From Reichenbachiella versicolor (GTDB taxonomy: Bacteria; Bacteroidota; Bacteroidia; Cytophagales; Cyclobacteriaceae): a stretch of DNA of 64,000 nucleotides. Position 1 is the first letter of the stretch; every line of letters starts with the position of its first letter. Positions 17,883 to 25,979 of the stretch are shown here, piece by piece. The DNA lies in NCBI RefSeq assembly GCF_003171675.1, contig NZ_QFZQ01000002.1:124001-188000 (forward strand). Reading direction: 5' to 3'. The notes below the pieces were generated by a model. It made no database searches. It was not told the DNA's origin and saw nothing but the letters and a program-made list of their open reading frames with translations. A program made the translations under genes and the position numbers.

Positions 17883-18974
17883 TCATTGGTAAGATTGAAT
17901 ACATACTAAAATCTCGTTAATCTTTTTAATAGTCTCGGTACTAGCTTCAGAAGTCTTTAGCCAACCTAAATGCTGTCTGAGTTGATCAATCACATGTGTC
18001 TTATTTTCAACATTTTTGATGTGAAACTGATCAGGTCTAGAAAGCATATTAATGTAAATGGAATCAATATCAATTAACCCTTCCTCAACTAGCTGCTTAT
18101 GCAGACTTGTAATCGCTGCAACATTCAAAGCACTAATAGTCGGGGCTATTTCCAACTGAACATGTGGACATTCTGACTTTATCACCTTAAGGTTTTGCTT
18201 GATTGTGCTCCAGTCAGAGTCTCGTCTTATCTTCTCCCCTAGTTCTCCTGCTGCATCTATACTAGCGCTTACCGTTACTTTATGGAATTGCTTCCAATAT
18301 TCTATCACCGATTTGCCTTTAAAGTCTAGTAGAGACAGGTTAGTATTATACCTCAGGTGAACACCCTTTTTTTCTTTCTTCAAAAGAAGTTCCAACACCC
18401 TGTAGTGCTGATCCATCACCAGTGGCTCTCCTCCTGCGAAATAGAACTCCTCCACTCCAGAAACTATACTTTCTAGTTGTTGAAAGAACTCGTCTTCCTT
18501 ATTGATAGCCTTTATAATAGCAGTTTTAGCAACATTGGTTCCAGTGGCTTTCGCTTCTTCAAACCATTTAGAGCTGGCACCGTGCCAGCAAGTGACACAT
18601 CGAAAGTTGCATACGTTCGAGAACCGAATATCTAAGTAGACAGGTTTGGAAACAATATCGTCTTGTATTATATCATTGATCTTATACCCATACTTTTCTA
18701 GTGTTTCTTGTCGAATACTCTTCACTCCACTATCCTCAAGATCATAACATCCTCGACATCGCTTATCCTTCTTGCCAGAAAGTAAATTGGATCTAAACTC
18801 GTTGATCTTTACCCCATTCCAGATTTCACCTATTGTTTGCTTATTGATATCTCCAAAAGTAATAGGTGCTATACAGCAAGCTTGACAAAGTCCTCTGGTG
18901 CTGACATGTAGATGCAACCAAGGCATCAAGCAAAAGGCATCATTTCCTTCTATTTTAGAAGTATTTGTGCTCAT
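17883..18974 (-). CDS. Twitch-domain radical SAM protein
   Basis: A 363-residue radical SAM enzyme. The 4Fe-4S/SAM motif is CNFRCVTC (Cys122, 126, 129), followed by AGGEPLV. Ahead of it is an unusual N-terminal Cys-rich domain: C15, C30, C33, C34, C73 and C76, with GDINKQTIGEIWNG, which resembles a SPASM/twitch auxiliary cluster domain normally found after the radical SAM core. This N-terminal arrangement is known for the twitch-containing subgroup. Such proteins often modify peptides or sugars; no precursor peptide or substrate gene is adjacent. It is probably co-transcribed after the DUF1456 and SPOR genes. Confidence 0.85.
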   Translation of the reverse strand: MSTNTSKIEGNDAFCLMPWLHLHVSTRGLCQACCIAPITFGDINKQTIGEIWNGVKINEFRSNLLSGKKDKRCRGCYDLEDSGVKSIRQETLEKYGYKINDIIQDDIVSKPVYLDIRFSNVCNFRCVTCWHGASSKWFEEAKATGTNVAKTAIIKAINKEDEFFQQLESIVSGVEEFYFAGGEPLVMDQHYRVLELLLKKEKKGVHLRYNTNLSLLDFKGKSVIEYWKQFHKVTVSASIDAAGELGEKIRRDSDWSTIKQNLKVIKSECPHVQLEIAPTISALNVAAITSLHKQLVEEGLIDIDSIYINMLSRPDQFHIKNVENKTHVIDQLRQHLGWLKTSEASTETIKKINEILVCIQSYQ

Positions 18975-18996
18975 AGAATGTATCAGAAAGATTAGT

Positions 18997-19257
18997 CTAC
19001 TCCTTAGGCTTGTATTTACTTAAAATACTCTTTTTAGGTCTTGGTCCACGAAGGTGAATGATCAAGCCATCTAGAAAATTACGAAGGATTTGATCACCAG
19101 CCTCTACATATTTCGGGTGGTTTTCATCCCTAAACATATCTCCCAGTGATCCTTTAGTTATCTCAAAGTCTACCAACTTCAGGATATCTACAATGTTTTC
19201 ATCTCGTAGTTTATGTGCTACTCGAAGCTTTTTTAGAATATCATTATTGGTAAGCAT
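18997..19257 (-). CDS. DUF1456 (YehS-like) protein, single domain
   Basis: An 86-residue protein starting MLTNNDILKKLRVAHKLRDE, the DUF1456 signature. The E. coli homologue YehS contains two such repeats; this one has a single copy plus a basic tail, so it is either a minimal version or half-length. Only 3 bp separate it from the SPOR-domain gene upstream on the same strand. Function unknown. Confidence 0.78.
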   Translation of the reverse strand: MLTNNDILKKLRVAHKLRDENIVDILKLVDFEITKGSLGDMFRDENHPKYVEAGDQILRNFLDGLIIHLRGPRPKKSILSKYKPKE

Positions 19258-19260
19258 ACT

Positions 19261-19872
19261 TTAATATTTCAAAACCCAAGCCTCTTCACCATCTACAGTA
19301 TTGAACGAAGGGGCAGCTGCTACGGCTTCCTCTAGAGAACTATAATCCGCAATAGCGATTCTATAAAACTTGTTGCTTCCGTATGGCTCGATGATTTTAG
19401 ACCCAGAACCTTGATCCGACAACTCATTGGCATAATCCATCGCCAAGTCACCATCCAGACTGCTAGAAACGATTACATAAAATTGTCCTGTAGCGGAGGT
19501 AATATTCTCTATTGTACCTATTTCTGGTTCTTCTAGCTTCTCTTCTACTATACCCAATTGGTCTTGAGGATATTGTTCATTAGGAAAGAGCGTTAGAGCT
19601 TCTCCATAGAGCTTAAGTGATTCTTCCCAGTTTTCAAGTGCAAATGCCTCGTCAGCACTAGATATAATCAACTTATACTCGTTTCGTTTTTGCTCAGCTT
19701 GACGCTTAAGACGTTCTTTTTTCTTCTTTGCAGCATTTCGTTTCGCTATCTGCTCTTGACGAAATTTCTCTTTTGCCTCTTGAGCTGGTACGTGGCTAAA
19801 AAAATACCATGAGGCGACTAGGCCTGACAAAACAACTAATATGATGACTGCTATGATCGCTCCTTTATTCAT
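19261..19872 (-). CDS. Membrane-anchored SPOR-domain protein
   Basis: A 203-residue bitopic protein: N-terminal membrane segment (about 7-27), a highly basic coiled-coil linker (about 32-68), a short TPR-like region with NWEESLKLYGEAL, and a C-terminal SPOR-like domain (about 127-203) with QFYVIVSSSLDGDLAMDYAN and FYRIAIADYSSLEEAVA. SPOR domains bind denuded peptidoglycan glycans, often at division sites. It is first of a three-gene minus-strand run. Confidence 0.75.
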   Translation of the reverse strand: MNKGAIIAVIILVVLSGLVASWYFFSHVPAQEAKEKFRQEQIAKRNAAKKKKERLKRQAEQKRNEYKLIISSADEAFALENWEESLKLYGEALTLFPNEQYPQDQLGIVEEKLEEPEIGTIENITSATGQFYVIVSSSLDGDLAMDYANELSDQGSGSKIIEPYGSNKFYRIAIADYSSLEEAVAAAPSFNTVDGEEAWVLKY

Positions 19873-19976
19873 TTTCTTGTAATCTATTGTCTATGGAATA
19901 GCGAAAATACCATACTTAATGAGGTTTTAACAAGTTTTCACACTCTCCTATTTTTAAATATCAAATAAATTCTTCT

Positions 19977-19993
19977 ACTTTGAATCTCAAAGT
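19977..19993. promoter_or_regulatory. Operator-like palindrome before the membrane protein/winged-helix operon
   Basis: ACTTTGA-ATC-TCAAAGT is a perfect 7-3-7 inverted repeat ending 7 bp before the ATG at 20001. It is identical to the site at 20926-20942, and both are followed by TACTTTT. Adjacent regulator and duplication make it a strong candidate operator. Confidence 0.7.
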
Positions 19994-20000
19994 ACTTTTT

Positions 20001-20618
20001 ATGGAGAAGCAAAAATACTTAGACGACCTACAAGACATTAAGACGATCATGGATCGTTCTTCAAGGTTTATATCCCTCAGTGGTATGTCTGGCGTGATAG
20101 CTGGAATATCTGCACTTGTCGGAGCCTACCTTGCCTATTCCACTGTATATTCTGGGCAAGATTATCTCAACTATCGCCATGCTAACCTTTCTTTTTACAA
20201 TCTTACCATCTTGTTTTCTATAGCAGTCGGTGTGCTTATCACTTCTATCGTGGGTGGAATCTATTTCACGCATCAAAAGAGTAAAAAGACCAACCAAAAC
20301 ATCTGGAATAGTCAATCCAAAAGATTGATCATCAACCTTTTGATCCCATTGGCTACTGGTGGGATTGTCTGTCTTATATTAATAGGAAAAGGGTTAATAG
20401 GAATAATAGCTCCTTTCACACTGATATTTTATGGACTGGGTTTAATCAATGCAAGTAAATACACACTTTCAGAGATAAGGAGCTTAGGTATGATGCAGAT
20501 TCTATTAGGTATAGTTGGATGTCAGTTCATAGGATATGGATTGATACTATGGGCCTTAGGATTTGGGGTTTTACACATCGTATATGGTATAGTGATGTAT
20601 AAAAAGTATGAAGCGTGA
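20001..20618 (+). CDS. Multi-span membrane protein of the wHTH-regulator pair
   Basis: A 205-residue protein with five or six predicted membrane helices after a short cytosolic N-terminus (DIKTIMDRSSRFISLSGMSG is a recognisable start in Bacteroidota homologues). I know of no function. The ATG at 20001 is chosen over an in-frame TTG at 19980 that lies inside the palindrome. Its stop overlaps the GTG start of the winged-helix regulator (GTGA), a widely conserved pairing that suggests the membrane protein controls or is controlled by the regulator. Confidence 0.8.
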   Translation: MEKQKYLDDLQDIKTIMDRSSRFISLSGMSGVIAGISALVGAYLAYSTVYSGQDYLNYRHANLSFYNLTILFSIAVGVLITSIVGGIYFTHQKSKKTNQNIWNSQSKRLIINLLIPLATGGIVCLILIGKGLIGIIAPFTLIFYGLGLINASKYTLSEIRSLGMMQILLGIVGCQFIGYGLILWALGFGVLHIVYGIVMYKKYEA

Positions 20619-20908
20619 AGAATATCCTCGAGGATTTAAACAAAGCATTTGAAAATAAGGTCAGGCTTGGAATTATGTCTGCCCTCATGGTTAATGATGC
20701 CTTGAATTTTAATAGTCTAAAGGAACTCCTTGGTGTCACAGATGGCAATCTTGCATCTCATATCAAGGCACTGGATAAACAACAGTATTTATCAATTAAA
20801 AAGGAATTTTTGAACAACAAACCACATACACAATATTCGGTAACTCAAGCTGGAAGAGATGCTTTCACCAAGCATATCAAGGCTATAGAACAACTTTTAA
20901 AGAACTAA
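20615..20908 (+). CDS. Winged-helix transcriptional regulator (MarR/HTH_27-like)
   Basis: A 97-residue single-domain winged-helix protein: NKVRLGIMSALMVNDALNFN, then LGVTDGNLASHIKALDK as recognition helix and a YSVTQAGRDAF wing. The GTG start overlaps the preceding stop by four bases, indicating translational coupling. Identical 17-bp palindromes lie before this operon and before the VIT/XrtN genes just downstream, so it probably represses or activates both. No effector domain is present; signal input may come through the membrane protein. Confidence 0.85.
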   Translation: MKNILEDLNKAFENKVRLGIMSALMVNDALNFNSLKELLGVTDGNLASHIKALDKQQYLSIKKEFLNNKPHTQYSVTQAGRDAFTKHIKAIEQLLKN

Positions 20909-20925
20909 AAAAATTTTACTCATCC

Positions 20926-20942
20926 ACTTTGAATCTCAAAGT
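20926..20942. promoter_or_regulatory. Second copy of the operator-like palindrome, upstream of the XrtN target
   Basis: The same ACTTTGA-ATC-TCAAAGT dyad, ending 17 bp before the ATG of the VIT/VWA gene and lying 17 bp after the regulator stop. Followed by TACTTTT, as in the first copy. Confidence 0.7.
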
Positions 20943-20959
20943 ACTTTTAATCTAATAAT

Positions 20960-22885
20960 ATGAAAATCAAACTCATCATCTTACTCGTCTGCATGACGCA
21001 AGCTGTTTTTTCTCAAAACTTCGAAAAGGCTGAATCTCCCTACGTAATAGCAACAGACTCAAGCGGACAAAAACTTTCTCTACCTATCCAAAAAGTAGAT
21101 GTAAAAGCTACCATTTCAGGAATTATTGCGGAAGTGACTTCTCGTCAGGTTTATGTAAACGACCAAGATATTCCATTAGGGGCTACCTATGTTTTTCCTG
21201 GTTCTACGAATGCTGCTGTCAATGCCATGACAATGACTGTAGGAGATCGAATCATCGAAGCTCAAATCAAAGAAAAGGAACAGGCGAAAAAAGAATTTGA
21301 AGAAGCGGTAGATGAAGGCAAAACGGCTTCCCTCTTCCAACAGCATAGACCTAATGTCTTTCAAATGGACTTAGGAAACATTCCAGCACATGAGACTGTC
21401 ATCATAGAGATCAAATACACAGAGCTTTTAATTCCTGTAAAAGGTGTCTATGAATTCGTTTATCCTACTATAGTTGGCAGTAGATACAACGCTGAAATAG
21501 AAAAAAAAGAAGAGTGGATAGTAAATCCATATGCTAATCTTGACCATCCCGAAAACCCAATAGTAGAACCCGTATTTGATATTGAAGTTTCTTTAAACGC
21601 TCCTATACCTCTGCATGGCGTCAGTGTAGATTCACACAAGACCTTGATCGAATATAAAAGTGATAAGAATGCGACTATCCTTTTGGACAACAATGGTTTA
21701 AGCAATAAAAAGGATTTTATTCTAAAGTATAAGCTCGCAGGAAATGATATTCAAACTGGAATTACACTTTATGAAGGTGATGAAGAAAACTTCTTTTTAT
21801 ATATCGGACAAAGCCCTAAGAGGATCAAGAAAAGTAAAATTCCGAAAAGGGAATTCTTCTTCATTATAGACGTATCCGGATCGATGAACGGGTTTCCTTT
21901 AGAAGTTTCAAAAACACTCATCAAAGAGATTCTATCCAACCTCAACCCCAATGAGCGATTTAACATACTCCTTTTCTCAGCGTCTTCTTCCGTCTATAGT
22001 CAGGAATCAGTCCCAGCAACTCCTGAGAATATCAGTGACGCCATTAATTACATAGATAGCCAAAACAGCGGTGGAGGAACGAACATGCTTAGCGCATTTA
22101 AACATGCCTTTAGTATGATAAAAGATAAATCTTCGACCTCTATGGTGATTCTTACTGACGGATATGTATCAGTAGAAAAGGAAGCTTTCAATTTCATTGA
22201 GAGCAACTTATCCAAAGCGAACTTTTTCCCTTTTGGAATAGGCTCATCGGTGAATAGACATTTGATAGAGGGAATTGCTCATTTTGGTCAAGCACAGCCA
22301 TTCATTGTGACCAACAAAAAATTTGCAAAACAAACAGCTGCTGATTTCTGCGAATATGTGAGAAGTCCCGTCCTTACCGACGTAAAAGTTAAATTCAAGG
22401 AACTCGACGTCTATGACATTACCCCTGTTCAACAACCTGACTTATTCGCTGAAAAACCAATCGTAGTACTTGGTAAATGGAAAGGAAAAGCTAACGGCAA
22501 AGTCAAACTTACGGGGCATACCTCGGATAATAAGTATGTAAATGAAATCGGTATTAGTGCTAACAATATCGACCCAAACCAACAAGGCTTGAAGTATCTA
22601 TGGGCTAGAAACAAACTTAAATATTTATCTGATTACGAGTCTGTTTCTGGTTTTGAATCAAACAAAGAAGAAATTACAGCTCTTGCTTTGAAGTATTCCC
22701 TATTGAGTGAATACACCTCTTTTGTAGCTATTGACCACGATGGAACGGAAACAGAGCAAAACGATCAACATACTAACAACTCAGGAGCTGTGCCAGAGCC
22801 TCACGAATGGGCATTGATCATGATAGGCATAGGGCTATTAGTATTTATGTATTGGAGATCCCAAAATAGCACAACTACCGCATGA
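20960..22885 (+). CDS. XrtN-system VIT/VWA protein with PEP-CTERM sorting signal
   Basis: A 641-residue exported protein. A signal peptide (about 1-19) is followed by a VIT domain (about 25-155, with DRIIEAQIKEKEQAKKEFEEA) and a VWA domain starting FFFIIDVSGSMNG, whose MIDAS is completed by GGTNML and ILTDGY. The C-terminus reads VPEPHEWALIMIGIGLLVF, then WRSQ: a PEP-CTERM-like signal of motif, helix and basic end. The gene overlaps the exosortase gene (ATGA). This is the known dedicated substrate arrangement of exosortase N. The protein should be cleaved and anchored or released at the cell surface; its partner is unknown. Confidence 0.9.
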   Translation: MKIKLIILLVCMTQAVFSQNFEKAESPYVIATDSSGQKLSLPIQKVDVKATISGIIAEVTSRQVYVNDQDIPLGATYVFPGSTNAAVNAMTMTVGDRIIEAQIKEKEQAKKEFEEAVDEGKTASLFQQHRPNVFQMDLGNIPAHETVIIEIKYTELLIPVKGVYEFVYPTIVGSRYNAEIEKKEEWIVNPYANLDHPENPIVEPVFDIEVSLNAPIPLHGVSVDSHKTLIEYKSDKNATILLDNNGLSNKKDFILKYKLAGNDIQTGITLYEGDEENFFLYIGQSPKRIKKSKIPKREFFFIIDVSGSMNGFPLEVSKTLIKEILSNLNPNERFNILLFSASSSVYSQESVPATPENISDAINYIDSQNSGGGTNMLSAFKHAFSMIKDKSSTSMVILTDGYVSVEKEAFNFIESNLSKANFFPFGIGSSVNRHLIEGIAHFGQAQPFIVTNKKFAKQTAADFCEYVRSPVLTDVKVKFKELDVYDITPVQQPDLFAEKPIVVLGKWKGKANGKVKLTGHTSDNKYVNEIGISANNIDPNQQGLKYLWARNKLKYLSDYESVSGFESNKEEITALALKYSLLSEYTSFVAIDHDGTETEQNDQHTNNSGAVPEPHEWALIMIGIGLLVFMYWRSQNSTTTA

Positions 22886-24189
22886 CTTCATTAAACATAA
22901 ATACGCTGAAGGATTATAAGTTATGGCTGCTAGCTGCAGCCATACCCTTAATCATATTCGGGATTATGTATCCTCATTACTTGAGAGACCATACGTTCTT
23001 TTGGATATGCCTCGTTACTCTACCACTTTCTGCTCAGCCTGCCTATAATAAAGTGAACCTCAACCTCTATTGGATTGGGCTGATAATAGGCGCTGTTTCA
23101 CTGCTGCTACCAACCACCATTGGTATCTACATGATCATGTGCACCCTATTGATATTGCTACTGCGGTCAGCTATGGGAAACATCCAACTGACTTTAATCA
23201 TTCATGCATTCATTGCATCTCCGTTTTTTAGCTATTTCAATAGCTTGGTGAGTTTTCCTCTGCGGCTGAAGCTTTCTCAGATAGTCACCTTTATTCTCGA
23301 AAATGTTGGCCTGGAAGCTCGAATAGAAGGTAATATGGTTTACATGGAAGGGACTTCCTTTCTGGTAGATGAAGCTTGCGCTGGATTGAAGATGCTAGGA
23401 TATGGCCTATTGTTTGGTACTATTATTATAGCCCAGTTATCAAGACATAAGAAAGTGACCTTGCCTCGGTTGTTGGGGTTCTATACGGTCTTGCTTGGTT
23501 TGATAGTATCAGGAAACATTGTCAGGATCACTTTATTGATTTTATTCAAAATCATGCCTGAACACTGGCTACATGAAGTCCTTGGGATTAGTATCTATGC
23601 TATCCAGATTCTTATCCCTTTTTACTTTGTTGTAAACTGGAGCCTTAAAAAGCAGGAAGCTGTCAAAGAATCGGCAGTAGACTTTGTCCGAGTCTTCCCT
23701 ACCCCAAAATATTTCACGCTTTTATCAGTCTTCCTAGTGGTCATATTACTACAACAGACCAAGCGTAATCATCTACCTCATGAGCCAATTCATATCCAAG
23801 GCTTTGTATCTAAACAAGTACATGGTGATGTAACCAAACTAACGAATGACAATGCCCTTATCTATATCAAACCTCCTGTCGCTCCCTATCGTGCAGATCA
23901 CAATCCTATGATTTGCTGGCAAGGGAGCGGCTATTCTTTCAAGAAAATAGACAAATGGAATATGAACCAAACAATAATAAATCATGCTGAACTGATTAAA
24001 GGCAAAGACAAAATTTATACCGCATGGTGGTTTCAAAGCCACCAAAGCATGACAGGAGATCAGATCGAATGGCGCAAGCAAGCTATTATGAACAACGAGC
24101 CATTTTACTTGGTGAATATTACTTGCGACTCTAGAGAAGAACTCAAACGACAAATTCATATTCTACTGGATCAGAACATATTATCATAA
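22882..24189 (+). CDS. xrtN: Exosortase XrtN with C-terminal EpsI-like domain
   Basis: A 435-residue membrane protease/transpeptidase. The exosortase triad is visible: Cys166 in VDEACAGLKML, Arg215 in GNIVRITLL and His231 in WLHEVLG, on successive membrane helices (eight or so spans in the first 255 residues). The last 150 residues form an EpsI-like periplasmic domain (with HNPMICWQGSGYSF). It overlaps the VIT/VWA PEP-CTERM gene by four bases, identifying the sole likely substrate. The XrtN subtype is assigned from this pairing and the phylum. Confidence 0.9.
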   Translation: MTSLNINTLKDYKLWLLAAAIPLIIFGIMYPHYLRDHTFFWICLVTLPLSAQPAYNKVNLNLYWIGLIIGAVSLLLPTTIGIYMIMCTLLILLLRSAMGNIQLTLIIHAFIASPFFSYFNSLVSFPLRLKLSQIVTFILENVGLEARIEGNMVYMEGTSFLVDEACAGLKMLGYGLLFGTIIIAQLSRHKKVTLPRLLGFYTVLLGLIVSGNIVRITLLILFKIMPEHWLHEVLGISIYAIQILIPFYFVVNWSLKKQEAVKESAVDFVRVFPTPKYFTLLSVFLVVILLQQTKRNHLPHEPIHIQGFVSKQVHGDVTKLTNDNALIYIKPPVAPYRADHNPMICWQGSGYSFKKIDKWNMNQTIINHAELIKGKDKIYTAWWFQSHQSMTGDQIEWRKQAIMNNEPFYLVNITCDSREELKRQIHILLDQNILS

Positions 24190-24392
24190 ATCGAAAATGA
24201 AGTTCCTCGCTCCATAGACATGAATTATCTTCGCATTTTTCAAGGCTGTATCTAAGAGTCGGGAAATTAGACCCAATTGGCTATCGCCCTGCGATTGAAA
24301 TTTATATCTAGCCGAAAAGACAATTACGCGGTAACGCTACGTTATAGAAATCAATATCAATGAACCTTTCCATTTGAGAAATATTATATAGA

Positions 24393-24824
24393 ATGAAATC
24401 AAAAATCACAGCATACCTACCCTCAGCGCTATTCTTCACCTTCATAGTCTGGATGATCACCCAAGCAGATACAAATCAAAAAAACTTCATCATGGATATT
24501 GGACATAGTGTCCCTTTTGGTGATAAAATAGGTCATTTCACTCTTTTCGGGATCATGGCACTGCTACTCAATATGGCACTTAGATTCAACCGTGTAAGAG
24601 TTTTCAGCAGAAGTTTTCATCTAGGATCGATCATAGTTTTGGTCTTTGCTATTGGTGAAGAGTTTAGCCAGTTAGCCTTTAGCAATCGTACCTTCGACTT
24701 TGTAGATATGCTATTTGACCTATTAGGAATAGGGATTCTTTCCTCTATTGGATTTAGAAGGTACTTGATTGAAAAGTTCAGAGCATTTATAGACTACTTG
24801 GCTGGTCGCCTATTGGTAGAATAG
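24393..24824 (+). CDS. VanZ-family membrane protein
   Basis: A 143-residue protein with about four membrane helices and VanZ landmarks: DKIGHFTLFGIMALLL, GEEFSQLAF and the DFVDMLFDLLGIGI block, in order. VanZ-like proteins are common near exosortases and in envelope loci. It follows xrtN after 203 bp and may be functionally linked. Role unknown beyond the family. Confidence 0.85.
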   Translation: MKSKITAYLPSALFFTFIVWMITQADTNQKNFIMDIGHSVPFGDKIGHFTLFGIMALLLNMALRFNRVRVFSRSFHLGSIIVLVFAIGEEFSQLAFSNRTFDFVDMLFDLLGIGILSSIGFRRYLIEKFRAFIDYLAGRLLVE

Positions 24825-24930
24825 TGAAGAAGGCTAGAAGCCTGGGGTAGAGATCCAAATAATCAATCCTAGCTGGCATGTTATTGCTTTTTGGGACGAC
24901 GGTTTTAGATGATGTAGGCCGCAAGCATCT

Positions 24931-25034
24931 CGTCATCGCGAGGTACTGCTTGTCCCGACTTTTCGGGAAAGCGATCTATTCAGGTAGGCAGCTGCCTCAC
25001 TTTGACAGATTACTTCACTTCGTTCGTAATGACG
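24931..25034. repeat. REP-like inverted repeat element
   Basis: Ends CGTCATCGCGAGGTACTG and the reverse complement of CTTCGTTCGTAATGACG are imperfect terminal inverted repeats. Inside are a TCCCGA/TCGGGA hairpin and the perfect palindrome AGGCAGCTGCCT (24986-24997). Elements of this CGTCATTGCGAG type are widespread dispersed repeats in bacteria. An open frame covers it by chance. Confidence 0.6.
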
Positions 25035-25136
25035 CAGATTCTTTGATTTTAGCCCCTATCCTACTATACCAACTTCAGCATGGCGATAGGCTCATGCAAT
25101 CTTTGATTTCAGAAGTATTTTTTTCAAAAAAAGCTC

Positions 25137-25313
25137 CTCCGCTGCGGAGCGACCAATTGTTTAGCGTAAAAACCTTCCTCCGCCGCGGAGCGACCAATTG
25201 TTTGGCGTAAAAACCTTCCTCCGCCGCGGAGCGAGGTTTTGTTCAGCGTAAAAAGCTTCCTCCGCGGCGGAGGAAGCTTCCGACGTCAGTAAAAATCGTG
25301 CTCCGCTGCGGAG
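25137..25313. repeat. 41-bp tandem repeat with a 13-bp GC palindrome
   Basis: Five 13-bp palindromes of form CTCCGCYGCGGAG (the fourth reads CTCCGCGGCGGAG) begin at 25137, 25178, 25219, 25260 and 25301, exactly 41 bp apart. The 28-bp intervals are also related, sharing GCGTAAAAA and CAATTGTTT. It is a GC-rich minisatellite inside AT-rich sequence. Confidence 0.85.
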
Positions 25314-25446
25314 CTAGAAATAACTTCCATCTATTTTATCTCAGAATTTCACCCTATTCGCTGTCATCTAGGGTGATTAACCGCATTTTATGTATTGGAA
25401 CATTATAATGAGAGGTGAAATGACTCTACGCTATAATTCTGCCCCT

Positions 25447-25646
25447 ATTCGCTAAAAAAAATGGCGCTACGCACTTTTGGAAGGGGTATTCGCTGTTTTG
25501 GAAGGCCCATTCGCACTTTTTTATAGCCATTCGCATGCGAATACCCCTTCAAAATCAGCGAATGGCACTCAAAAAACCGCGAATGGCTCCTGAAAATGTG
25601 CGAATGACCCCAGAAAATCTCCGTAGACTCATTTTTTTCAGCGAAT
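25447..25646. repeat. Head-to-head array of 20-21-bp ATTCGC units
   Basis: ATTCGC occurs at 25447, 25488, 25509 and 25529 on the plus strand, with a degenerate unit at 25468. GCGAAT occurs at 25537, 25558, 25579, 25600 and 25641, with a degenerate unit near 25621. The two half-arrays face each other at the palindrome ATTCGCATGCGAAT (25529-25542). Unit spacing is 20-21 bp, close to two turns of DNA and half of the neighbouring 41-bp period. The remainder of the unit tends to TTTTNGAAGG. Confidence 0.8.
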
Positions 25647-25768
25647 GGTCATTTTTTCTGGGTTTTTATTACTCAAAACCGCTTAGCGTCATTTCTTGAG
25701 AGATTTGGTGTGTTTTTTCTGGTTTTAATGGCTGTTTTGGGGAATCATTAATAAGGCAAATAGTATAT

Positions 25769-25809
25769 CCCCCGTCGTTTGTAATTGGTTGTTGTCGTTT
25801 ATAGTATTG
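25769..25809 (+). promoter_or_regulatory. Cassette leader sequence, copy 1 (before SIR2-HerA)
   Basis: Contains TTGTTGTCGTTTATAGTATT. Related sequences lie at 29935-29959 and 32931-32968, each at the beginning of a new gene unit. TTG and TATAG spacing suggests a promoter carried by each unit. Otherwise 25647-25979 has no supported gene. Confidence 0.45.
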
Positions 25810-25979
25810 TATATCAATACGAAAAAAAAGGAGTGTTATTACTCGGTCGTTAGGTTTCATGTGGAGAACGAGACAGCCTACGCACATTTGGCACATTTAC
25901 AAGCTTTAACACACAGACTGATTCTTCAGTTTGTAAAAGAGCCTAATTTTTACTGACAAGCAGAGACTGTTAAGACAAG

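Noticed and set aside
24190-24392. A possible small RNA between xrtN and the VanZ gene
   Set aside because: Some GC-rich short pairings exist, but no consistent fold, promoter or terminator could be supported by eye.
24878-25210. A 110-residue open frame on the plus strand
   Set aside because: It runs through the REP-like inverted repeat and the first 41-bp units; the protein has no family features and the coding potential comes from the GC-rich repeats.
25137-25313. A CRISPR array
   Set aside because: Period is regular, but the palindromes are only 13 bp and the 28-bp spacers are similar to each other; no cas genes are nearby.
25669-25896. A 75-residue open frame on the minus strand
   Set aside because: It covers the cassette leader sequence, has no recognisable domain and lacks a credible context.
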